From the NCBI GenBank assembly GCA_020723105.1, contig DYJL01000003.1:1-64000 (forward strand): a stretch of DNA of 64,000 nt, read 5' to 3'. This document shows, in pieces, positions 52,648 through 61,017 of the stretch. The position numbers and the translations under genes are program-made. The notes beneath the pieces are model-generated. The model was not told the origin of the DNA. It was given only the letters and a program-made list of their open reading frames with translations, and ran no database searches. Positions within the stretch are counted from its first letter, which is position 1; each line of letters opens with the position of its first letter. The DNA is from Nitrospira japonica (GTDB lineage Bacteria > Nitrospirota > Thermodesulfovibrionia > UBA6902).

Positions 52648-54711
52648 CTAATTACTATACTCAGTAAGCCGGGTTATCTTATTGTTCGCACCCGAAAGAT
52701 TGACTTCTATCAATTTTAAAAGCCGGTCCGCTATCTCAGGTTCATCATTCAATATATTTTGCATCTCTTCAGGATCTGTTCCAAGGTTAAAAAGCAGTGA
52801 TTTCTTATCTTTCAAGTAATAAATGAGCTTATAGTTTCCATCCCATATTGCTATAGTGCCAGTAGAAACAGGGGTACCAAAAGAACGGTTTCTGATAAGC
52901 TGCATCGAAAACAGGGTCTGTGCCTCCAGCGATTTGCCTTCAATCAGGGGATACAGAGATCTCCCTTCCATCCATGTGGGAACCGCTATCCCCGCCAGAT
53001 CCAGGATAGTCGGAGCAATGTCTATTTGCTCAACAGGCATATCTATCACTTTACTGGCAAGCCGGCCTGGCATCTTGATGACTAATGGCACATGAACGAA
53101 TTGTTCAAAGAGATGATCACCGACATGCCCTTTATATCCATGAGAAAAACTTTCTCCATGATCTGCTGAAAAAACAATTATTGTGTTGGATAAATCCATT
53201 TTTTCTGAAAGCTTCTTCATAAAAACCCTGAATTGTTCGTCAGAATATAATATAAATTCATCATAACGTTTTCTCAACTCGTCCACTTTTGGTTGATCTT
53301 CAGGTTTATATTCAAAATCTTCAGGTGCATCAGTATATTTCATCTCATCCGGTTTATCGTTATCTCCACCAAACATGCCCCTGTAAGATTTTGGAGGAAG
53401 ATATGGCGAATGGGGAGGATAAAGATGAAGCCATGCAAAGAAAGGCTCGTGCAACTGCTTTGCTTCCGTCTCCTGAATTGAGGATGACATATAGTCCAGG
53501 AACCGGTTATATACTAATTTCGGAGGATATGGATTTTGAGGATGATCGCCAGTATCCTGAATTGACTGCTGATTCTGCGTCCCGTTTTCTTTTTTAACCG
53601 GATTACTTTCAGACCGTTTCATATTAGCGCTTGCAGCCAGTTTTTCAACAGACTTCAGAACAAATATATAAGGGTATTTCTTCATGAACTTGATAATGAC
53701 AGGCCTTTTTTTAAAAAAAACCTTAACGCCGCGAAATTTGCCATTGCTCAGGAATTTGTTAAAGGTCGTTGCGTTATCTTTTGTCAAGAAACTTCGTCCT
53801 ATTCCCAAAGTATCAGGGTGAGCATGAGGGTTCTGCACCCAACCATAAATATTGTATCCGTTCTCCTTCAGAATATGAGGCAGACTGTCTGTATAATTTT
53901 TGACGGGGGAATTCAGGGCATCATACCACACCTTATGGGTCCAGACTCTTTGTCCGGTCATTAAACTCATAGAAGTTGGCACAGTCCAGTTGGAAGCAGC
54001 ATAGAGCCGCTTGAATACAACCGCATCTTTAGCCCATTCAGACAGATAAGGAGTAGTGGGCCGGTTATATCCATACAAACCCATATCGCGTGCAGCTAAC
54101 GTGTCCCATGTTATTAATATGATATTGGGATTTGTATTATTGATTCCAGAAACATGAGCGCTATTTTTATTAACGTACTTAAATGCCGGAGGTTCCTTCC
54201 TGAATACACTGAATCCGGAACAGGGCAAAGCAATCAACAGCCCTGCAACAAAAAGCCAGACCAGAGGAGTTATACGGGTATTTATCCCTGAGAGAAATGC
54301 TTCAGTATGTTTATTGATTAAGAAAATAACAGCTCCAGACAGAATGCTGCTTATCAGTAAAATTGTGAGATCATTCAGATTCGTCAGGCTGTTGTTGAAT
54401 CTGTCAACAAAGAAGATATGCCTGATTGCATGTATGATAACAATTATTATTATCCATGCAATTATGTATTCAAGCCGGATTTTTTTAAATGTTTTATTTA
54501 TTCCATATGCGAGGATCCATAAGAAAAAGGCAATAAAAATTCCCGGGATGGTCCACAATATGTACGATAATGACAGGTCCGGCAGAAAATCTGTAAACCG
54601 CATATAAAAGGAGTAGCCGTCCCATTTATAAAAGGTGACTTTCAGGAACAATAATGTAAATAAAACAAAAATTATCCGCTGAAGCAAGATGAAATATTTT
54701 TTAGCTGACAT
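52648..54711 (-). CDS. Membrane sulfatase-fold protein with Thr nucleophile
   Basis: A 687-residue protein with about five N-terminal helices (within residues 8-165) and a periplasmic sulfatase-fold domain. The metal site is IILITWDTLAARDMGLYGY. At the position of the modified Cys in true sulfatases it has Thr243 in TVPTSMSLMTG. FSADHGESFSHGYKGH supplies further metal ligands. Five helices plus such a domain is the layout of LtaS and phosphoethanolamine transferases, so a phospho-group transferase is more likely than a sulfatase; this is inference. It ends TRLTEYSN without an LGY tail. Confidence 0.88.
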   Translation of the reverse strand: MSAKKYFILLQRIIFVLFTLLFLKVTFYKWDGYSFYMRFTDFLPDLSLSYILWTIPGIFIAFFLWILAYGINKTFKKIRLEYIIAWIIIIVIIHAIRHIFFVDRFNNSLTNLNDLTILLISSILSGAVIFLINKHTEAFLSGINTRITPLVWLFVAGLLIALPCSGFSVFRKEPPAFKYVNKNSAHVSGINNTNPNIILITWDTLAARDMGLYGYNRPTTPYLSEWAKDAVVFKRLYAASNWTVPTSMSLMTGQRVWTHKVWYDALNSPVKNYTDSLPHILKENGYNIYGWVQNPHAHPDTLGIGRSFLTKDNATTFNKFLSNGKFRGVKVFFKKRPVIIKFMKKYPYIFVLKSVEKLAASANMKRSESNPVKKENGTQNQQSIQDTGDHPQNPYPPKLVYNRFLDYMSSSIQETEAKQLHEPFFAWLHLYPPHSPYLPPKSYRGMFGGDNDKPDEMKYTDAPEDFEYKPEDQPKVDELRKRYDEFILYSDEQFRVFMKKLSEKMDLSNTIIVFSADHGESFSHGYKGHVGDHLFEQFVHVPLVIKMPGRLASKVIDMPVEQIDIAPTILDLAGIAVPTWMEGRSLYPLIEGKSLEAQTLFSMQLIRNRSFGTPVSTGTIAIWDGNYKLIYYLKDKKSLLFNLGTDPEEMQNILNDEPEIADRLLKLIEVNLSGANNKITRLTEYSN

Positions 54712-54756
54712 GAAAAACCACTTAATAACTAAATATCAAAGCCCGCACAGATAACA

Positions 54757-56922
54757 TTACTGGATATAACCCAATGTCTTAAGGCGATCAACAACTTCTT
54801 CTTTCAATTTTGTGGTTGATCCGGCTTTATAAGTATTCATATTAAGCCATTGGCTAAGTCTGTTCTCAAGGTCCTCAGAGATGCTACTGTCAGAATTATA
54901 TATGTTCTTTTTCTCTTCAGGGTCCTTAAGGATATTGTAAAGCTCCCTTTTTCCTGTTGTGGAATTGATATATTTAAAAGAGCCGGAATATATTGCACGT
55001 TCAATACGGTCAAATCTCGAATTATACCGGCCTCCTTTTTCTTTGAAAAATGATTCACTTATAACATTTATGGGCCTTTCGCGTGAATTACCCGATAAGC
55101 TCTTTCCCTCGATGTCTTCAGATATCTTATATCCAAGGACTTCCAGAACCGTCGGCATAATATCGGTAACGCTGACCACCTCACTCACTACATGACTTTT
55201 GTTATCATCAGGAAACTTTATAATTAACGGAACGTAGACATGGTCTTGATATACCGAAAGACCGTCGTGTTCCATCATAGCCCTGTCCCCAAAAGCCTCA
55301 CCATGGTCTGACGTAATAATTATGATAGAGTTCTGATATAAACCTGCGTCTTTCAGTCGCTGGACCAATTCTCCGATTTTAAAATCGACATAAGCAATAC
55401 CACCGTCATATTGAGATATCAGATGGCTCTGTTCTTCCCCTGTTATATTGCGTTCAAAATTCATGACCTGATCTTTAAGTTTCATATAACGGGAATAAGT
55501 AACCCCCCCCCTCTTCCCGGGAAATAATGAATCAAACGGAAGAGGTGGAATATAGGGCCAGTGTGCATCCATGTAATTGATAAAGAGGAAAAACGGGTCC
55601 TGCCCTTTTTTTACTTTATCAATAAGCTTGAACACCTCATTATTTATATCTTCAGCAGGACGCAAGTCTTCGTATATGGAAGGCGAGATAAAATTTACGA
55701 CAAAACGGCGAAAATTCTGCCTGAGATAGTATTGCTTAGTTCTTCCGACTATTGGAATACGCGACCGGTAGTCGTAATAATTGAATCCCTGATCAATCTC
55801 GAAACCATTTCCCAGGAAGGAAAAATTTGATACAACCCCGATTGTGAGATAACCGTTTTCAGACAGCATTTCCGCCAATGTATGAAACTTCTTGTCCAGC
55901 GGCCTGCATACCGGGTAGTCAGGGATCACACGATGCGCTCCGTGTTTGCTCGAATACATGCCTGTGAAAATAGATGCATGAGATGTCAGGGTCATGTCTC
56001 CAGAAGCAATGGCCCGGGTATATAAGGTCGCCTGTTCCGCAAGTTTTCTGAGATTTGGTGTTGTGTCCCTTTTGTATCCGTAAAGAGAGAGATGATCCGC
56101 ACGTACTGTATCCATAGAGATCAATATGACGTTATGACGGCCTCTATCCTTATGTAACGATTTGACACTCAATTTTTCTCTGATAGGGCTTTGAACCATA
56201 AACGAACTTGTACAAATAATTATTAATGAAACAGCAATGAGTGAAGCGAAATAGCTGACAGATATTGCAGTTTTTTTCTCTGAAGACATTTTGAATTCTC
56301 TCTCATTGATTTTCTTATGGATTAAAAATGAAATGAAAAAACAGATGAACAGATAAATCGGGACTATAACAGCTTTGAAGGTAACAGAATGGCCTCCCAA
56401 TAAGTCCTTGCTTATCCAGAGCAATCCAGGCAGCGATAAACTTGTAACCCATGGATTCGTGAGAAAACGTAACTGCTGAAACTTACTGTCAGAGATAAAA
56501 CTCATAATAATAGCGACTGTCAATATAACAGCCACAAACAAAGAAAGCAGCACAGAAAGGTCCTGTAAGGGTAACTGAATAAAAAGGTTGATTGAAAATA
56601 CCCAAATGACTGTTAATACTGCTGCCAGTGGATACAGATCAGAACTGTGATTCTCACGAAGAAGACTGGCTCTCTCCCGTACTTCAGATAAAGCCAATGC
56701 TGACAATCCTCCAAGGACTGAACCAATAAAGGGATAGATCACGAATAACAATAAAGACGCAAATCCCCAATGCATTGGTATGTAGTCATGATGAGGCTTG
56801 ACCAGCCATGGCAGAACAGTTGAAAACAAACATTCCACTATTCCATAAATTATCCAGGCGACTGCACCATGTACTGCGCCGGAATGCAAATTTTTCCCGA
56901 AGCTTTGTTTTTCTGATTCCAT
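54757..56922 (-). CDS. Membrane sulfatase-fold protein with Thr nucleophile and LGY tail
   Basis: A 721-residue protein. Residues about 15-245 hold several membrane helices; the periplasmic domain follows with VILISMDTVRADHLSLYGY, Thr311 in TLTSHASIFTG at the nucleophile position, YMDAHWPYIPPLP, and ITSDHGEAFGDRAMMEHDG. The C-terminal region has the usual sulfatase end ELYNILKDPEEKKNIYN and then VVDRLKTLGYIQ. It lacks the Cys/Ser-x-Pro-x-Arg signature, so it is not a standard formylglycine sulfatase. Neighbouring genes are two more of the same kind. Confidence 0.88.
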   Translation of the reverse strand: MESEKQSFGKNLHSGAVHGAVAWIIYGIVECLFSTVLPWLVKPHHDYIPMHWGFASLLLFVIYPFIGSVLGGLSALALSEVRERASLLRENHSSDLYPLAAVLTVIWVFSINLFIQLPLQDLSVLLSLFVAVILTVAIIMSFISDSKFQQLRFLTNPWVTSLSLPGLLWISKDLLGGHSVTFKAVIVPIYLFICFFISFLIHKKINEREFKMSSEKKTAISVSYFASLIAVSLIIICTSSFMVQSPIREKLSVKSLHKDRGRHNVILISMDTVRADHLSLYGYKRDTTPNLRKLAEQATLYTRAIASGDMTLTSHASIFTGMYSSKHGAHRVIPDYPVCRPLDKKFHTLAEMLSENGYLTIGVVSNFSFLGNGFEIDQGFNYYDYRSRIPIVGRTKQYYLRQNFRRFVVNFISPSIYEDLRPAEDINNEVFKLIDKVKKGQDPFFLFINYMDAHWPYIPPLPFDSLFPGKRGGVTYSRYMKLKDQVMNFERNITGEEQSHLISQYDGGIAYVDFKIGELVQRLKDAGLYQNSIIIITSDHGEAFGDRAMMEHDGLSVYQDHVYVPLIIKFPDDNKSHVVSEVVSVTDIMPTVLEVLGYKISEDIEGKSLSGNSRERPINVISESFFKEKGGRYNSRFDRIERAIYSGSFKYINSTTGKRELYNILKDPEEKKNIYNSDSSISEDLENRLSQWLNMNTYKAGSTTKLKEEVVDRLKTLGYIQ

Positions 56923-56975
56923 CTATTTCACCGCACGCAATTTATAACCAAAAAGAAATACTTAGGCTTTACTTA

Positions 56976-57689
56976 TCAAAATCTTATTAATAAATGTTTC
57001 CTGTTCCCCTGGAATGTCAATCGAGTGTTTATCACTTCGGCATTGAGTTTTAGCTTATCGATTAATTTCCTTAATTCATCGATTGATAGAGATAAAACAC
57101 CCGATGAAGACCTTGTTTTTGAATATTCTGAAAATCTGGCCCGAAACATTACCTTGAGAGTTTCCTGTAAATGTCGTTCGCTAATACCTGCCCTTAGTGC
57201 GGCCAATATATCGGGAATCATTCCTGTATCGTTTAGAATATCTGCGATCAGGAACCTTGCGCCCGGCATAGCAACTCTTTGCACCTCTTTTATTAATTTT
57301 TCAACCTCATTAATATTTTTATAATATTGAATTACACTCAGACATATTATTAGCGAAAACTTTTTATCATAAATAAATGACAAGTTGGTATAATCCACTT
57401 TATCCAGTTTATAAAAAAACAGGTTCCGGTCCGGACTGAATTTCTTTCTGCAGATATCAAGATAATGTTCTGAGACATCAACACCATGAACTTCTTTAAC
57501 TTTGTCTTTCAAAAAGGCTTCAAGATAACCAGGACCACACCCAATATCCAGGATTATGTCTTGACCATTATAATTCAATAAATTGTCTGTCGACCTCAGG
57601 AAAATCTCCATATATTTTTCCCAGTTGATGTCCCTGAAAATCGATTGCTTTTCCCAGTAATCAATCCATTTATTTGAGATTTTCTCCAA
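56976..57689 (-). CDS. Class I SAM-dependent methyltransferase
   Basis: A 237-residue methyltransferase with the SAM-binding motif I ILDIGCGPGYLEAFL at about residue 47, motif II region VHGVDVSEHYLDICRK, and FSLIICLSVIQYY for motif IV. It is a typical UbiE/Coq5-like small-molecule methyltransferase; the acceptor could be a sugar of the repeat unit. It lies between two AP-superfamily genes with short gaps of 38 and 53 bases. Confidence 0.9.
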   Translation of the reverse strand: MEKISNKWIDYWEKQSIFRDINWEKYMEIFLRSTDNLLNYNGQDIILDIGCGPGYLEAFLKDKVKEVHGVDVSEHYLDICRKKFSPDRNLFFYKLDKVDYTNLSFIYDKKFSLIICLSVIQYYKNINEVEKLIKEVQRVAMPGARFLIADILNDTGMIPDILAALRAGISERHLQETLKVMFRARFSEYSKTRSSSGVLSLSIDELRKLIDKLKLNAEVINTRLTFQGNRKHLLIRF

Positions 57690-57727
57690 GGTCGTAATTC
57701 CCGAATTATATTAGATTTAAATTAATG

Positions 57728-59845
57728 TCATTTAATATAACCAAGGCTCTTCAGCTGGTCCTTTGTCGTGCTGTCTATCTCTATAGTCTTCGATCTGCCG
57801 CCACCTTTACTCATGCTGTTAGTCACCTTTGTTAACTCAGAATTGAATTCCTGCAGGATGTCCGGCCGGGAAGATGCAAAATTATTTTGTTCCTCAGGGT
57901 CAGAATCCAAATCGTAAAGTTCCGTTTCCCTCGTCCTGACATCATAGATGTACTTCCACTTGTTGCTCCTGACAGACTGAAGTTCCTTTGCCTTGTAATA
58001 GAAAAATGCCTGGTAGGGGGTCAGAGAGAATGCGTAATTCGTTTCTGCCTGTGAATCAATTTCATTGTTGGAGACCTGAGAGATCATGCTTTTACCATCC
58101 ATTTTTTCTGAGTGGTTTAAAGACAGATATTCTAAAATCGTCGGGGCAATATCAATGGAACTTACCTGTGTCTCTATAGTTTTACCCTGCCACTTTCCGC
58201 CAGGGAATTTTATGATAAGGGGCACCCTGATCAGCCCATCATAGAGACGGTCTCCATGATCGAAATAATAGCCGTGTTCAAAACTCTCTCCATGGTCCGC
58301 GGTCAATATTATCAGACTGTCTTCATACAGCTTCAGCCCCTTCAGTTCACTAAACAGACGGCCCAGTTCTTCATCCAGGGTCCTGATTTCAGCGTCATAC
58401 AGGGCGACAGCATAGTCAGCAATCTTTTTGTCAATATGTACTTTTTTCTGCACACTATCGTAATTTTCCTTTTCCCACTCATAACTATAGTACTTCTCTA
58501 TGTCATAATCACTGTCAGTAAACATCTTTCGAAAGGCGGGAGCAGGATTATAGGGAGTGTGAGGATCAAAGTAATGCACCCACATGAAAAAATGATTCTC
58601 CTTGTTTTCTTTTAACCATGTAAAAACCTTCTCATTAGTTTCTCTGGCGCTGTTTTCCGCCTTTATCCTGCCAAGGGCCTCTATCTTTCTTAAAGCGAAA
58701 ACCAGCAAAAAACTGTTATCAAAAACTACATTTTCAATCCGGTCAGAATACATTTGAAATCCAAGCCTGGTATTGAAGCTCGAGTTTAAAACAGCAGCGC
58801 TGACAAATGCAGCCGTCTTATTTCCTTTTTCTCCGAGCATATCAGATAACAGCGGAATATTTTCAGGTGTCGCGCTGAAGTTATCAAGCAGACCATGAGA
58901 TGAAGGGTATCTTCCTGAGAGTATCGTAAAGTGAGAAGGCCGCGTCAGAGGGACCTGCACAATTGCATTTTCCCAGAGCACACCATCCCTGGCAAACCCA
59001 TCAATATTCGGGCTTGTTTCCTTCTTATATCCATAAACACCGAGATGATCGGCACGTACCGTATCTATAGTTATCAATATAACAGGAGTGGCTGAGCCGT
59101 CATTTTTTGACAGGATTTTATCAGATTGTCTGCCCGGAGATTCATTTGTAACGTCATCATGAAGAGAGTATATAATTATCCCTGATAGCACTACTGCTAT
59201 CATCAGGGCAAGCCGCAGTTTTTGTATTCCCTTTGCACCGCTTCTTAAGAACAGGAAACAAACACCGCCTGCAGCCAAACTCACCAGCAGGATAATAAAA
59301 TCCTTGAACAGATTACCGGAAGACCAGGGTGGAGTCCTTAATTCAAGATTAACCTTAAGGACCATCAGCATAAAAATATTAACCGAAAAAAGAGCGGAAT
59401 AATGAACTGCCTTAAGATAGTCTGTTCTTCTTATAAGAAATTTATTAATCAAATAATAAAGCAGATAAAACAAAACCACCGCAAGACAGCTCAGTGCCAT
59501 AATGATAAAGAGCTTTTTCATGCCAGAGGCAAGAAAGAAGACCTTGAACATCAGGTAACTGCTTGCAAAGAAGGCATTCGCAACAGCAGTAATTATCCAT
59601 GCACCTTGGATGGTTCTAAAATTATCAGACTGTTCTCTTAAACCAGAAAACCATCCAAGACCTGCTGTCCCAATTAAACCCAGAAGTCCAAAGCAGCCAG
59701 AATAAATTAATAAGCCGGTCATCAGCGGGACAACATCAGGATTAAGTCTGTCGAATGAGAGATTCCACAATGCTTCGGCAACATAATATATGACTCCCAG
59801 GAATCCTCCGCAGTAAAATCCACGTATTCCACGCATTATCTTCAT
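57728..59845 (-). CDS. Membrane sulfatase-fold protein with Thr nucleophile and LGY tail
   Basis: A 705-residue protein with about six N-terminal helices (residues 8-228), then a periplasmic sulfatase-fold domain: VILITIDTVRADHLGVYGY, Thr301 in TRPSHFTILSG at the nucleophile position, WVHYFDPHTPYNPAP, and LTADHGESFEHGYYFDHG. The C-terminus has ELYDLDSDPEEQNNFA and ends KDQLKSLGYIK. It keeps the Pro-Ser of the sulfatase signature but has Thr and His where Cys and Arg are expected. It resembles the proteins at 54757 and 63131. Confidence 0.88.
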   Translation of the reverse strand: MKIMRGIRGFYCGGFLGVIYYVAEALWNLSFDRLNPDVVPLMTGLLIYSGCFGLLGLIGTAGLGWFSGLREQSDNFRTIQGAWIITAVANAFFASSYLMFKVFFLASGMKKLFIIMALSCLAVVLFYLLYYLINKFLIRRTDYLKAVHYSALFSVNIFMLMVLKVNLELRTPPWSSGNLFKDFIILLVSLAAGGVCFLFLRSGAKGIQKLRLALMIAVVLSGIIIYSLHDDVTNESPGRQSDKILSKNDGSATPVILITIDTVRADHLGVYGYKKETSPNIDGFARDGVLWENAIVQVPLTRPSHFTILSGRYPSSHGLLDNFSATPENIPLLSDMLGEKGNKTAAFVSAAVLNSSFNTRLGFQMYSDRIENVVFDNSFLLVFALRKIEALGRIKAENSARETNEKVFTWLKENKENHFFMWVHYFDPHTPYNPAPAFRKMFTDSDYDIEKYYSYEWEKENYDSVQKKVHIDKKIADYAVALYDAEIRTLDEELGRLFSELKGLKLYEDSLIILTADHGESFEHGYYFDHGDRLYDGLIRVPLIIKFPGGKWQGKTIETQVSSIDIAPTILEYLSLNHSEKMDGKSMISQVSNNEIDSQAETNYAFSLTPYQAFFYYKAKELQSVRSNKWKYIYDVRTRETELYDLDSDPEEQNNFASSRPDILQEFNSELTKVTNSMSKGGGRSKTIEIDSTTKDQLKSLGYIK

Positions 59846-59885
59846 CTTATTTTGAACTCCATTCTATTCACGGCCCTCAGGCGCA

Positions 59886-60968
59886 TCAACTCCGGGGCAT
59901 CTCTAAAGGTTTGATGATATGTTTTTTATTAAGCAGGTAATCTCTTATGCCTTCTGCAGCCGCCAAATGACCCAAAGGACACCAGTGCCCTGCCAATTTT
60001 AACTTAACCCCTTCATCAACTTTGGCCTTAAAATATGGACGCAGTGATATACATTCAACTTTCCCATTTGAACGGCAATAGTCAAGAAAATAGTCTTCAC
60101 CCCGGGTAGTTTCATGCGTATCAATAATTTCCTTCCCGATAGGCATGTAGACAAATATTGGAGCTGCGCCTGTTGCATTAACTGTCCTCACTATTTTATC
60201 CAGAATGAACCTTGTTAATTCTTTGACCCTTTTCTCATACATTCCTGATGAAACAATAAATCTATGGCGGCTCATCACATAAATATCTATTATTTTGGGC
60301 CTTGCCCATTCCCATTTAAGGACTGACTCAGGATCGGGCACAGGGTAATTTGTAACTGTCAATTTACCATTCTCAATTTCAAATTTGGGCTTAGCATAAT
60401 CCCTGAATTTCAGTCCGCTCCTCTCAATGTCCCACTCATTAAAACCCAGAATCACAATATCCGGATTATATTTAATCCCCTCTTCTTTCAAAAGGACAAG
60501 CATTTGATCATATCCATATCCATGAATGCCAGCGTTTATAATTTCTGCGTTGGGGAACATCTGCTGAAGATAATGAGAATAGGTTTCGTTATCGCTGACG
60601 TTCTCCCCGAATGTGAATGAATCCCCCAGCATCAGAATTCTTGTCTTTTGCGGATCTTTACCGTAAGAGTAGTCAACTTGTCCCCTAAAGCCTTTCGCAT
60701 TGGTATTCAATATCTTGCCGCCGAAAACAGAAACGTTCCTGAGATTCGGCCTGGAAATCCACCCTGTGGATGGATTATAAATATCAAATGAGTAGTTTAT
60801 ATTTTGATTTTGATGTCTCCTGATCCAGTCAAGCCTTCTTGACGAATCATTTTCTCTCCCGATCCTGTAGTACATTGACGGCACTGAAAGTATCAGTCTT
60901 GCAATTCCCTCAATAATAACGATCAGGAAAAACAAAGAGATTAATGTATAGAGAATCTTTTTTTTCAT
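59886..60968 (-). CDS. SGNH/GDSL-type hydrolase-like protein
   Basis: A 360-residue protein with an N-terminal membrane anchor (about 4-24). Block I is RILMLGDSFTFGE (nucleophile Ser), block II IINAGIHGYGYDQ, block III ILGFNEWDIE. The last block reads LKLAGHWCPLGHLAAAEGI: the His is kept, but the Asp expected just before it (D-G-H-W) is Ala. Such proteins often act as O-acetyl transferases or esterases on exported glycans. With the Asp missing it could work as a Ser-His pair or be weakened. It lies between an AP gene and the GT-C gene. Confidence 0.85.
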   Translation of the reverse strand: MKKKILYTLISLFFLIVIIEGIARLILSVPSMYYRIGRENDSSRRLDWIRRHQNQNINYSFDIYNPSTGWISRPNLRNVSVFGGKILNTNAKGFRGQVDYSYGKDPQKTRILMLGDSFTFGENVSDNETYSHYLQQMFPNAEIINAGIHGYGYDQMLVLLKEEGIKYNPDIVILGFNEWDIERSGLKFRDYAKPKFEIENGKLTVTNYPVPDPESVLKWEWARPKIIDIYVMSRHRFIVSSGMYEKRVKELTRFILDKIVRTVNATGAAPIFVYMPIGKEIIDTHETTRGEDYFLDYCRSNGKVECISLRPYFKAKVDEGVKLKLAGHWCPLGHLAAAEGIRDYLLNKKHIIKPLEMPRS

Positions 60969-61017
60969 CAGTTGTCTTTGCCGGAACGTATAACTAAATA
61001 TACTTCTGCCATTCAGG

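Noticed and set aside
52648-59845. Calling the sulfatase-fold genes true sulfatases acting with the sulfotransferases
   Set aside because: The Cys/Ser-x-Pro-x-Arg maturation signature is absent; Thr is at the nucleophile position in all three complete members.
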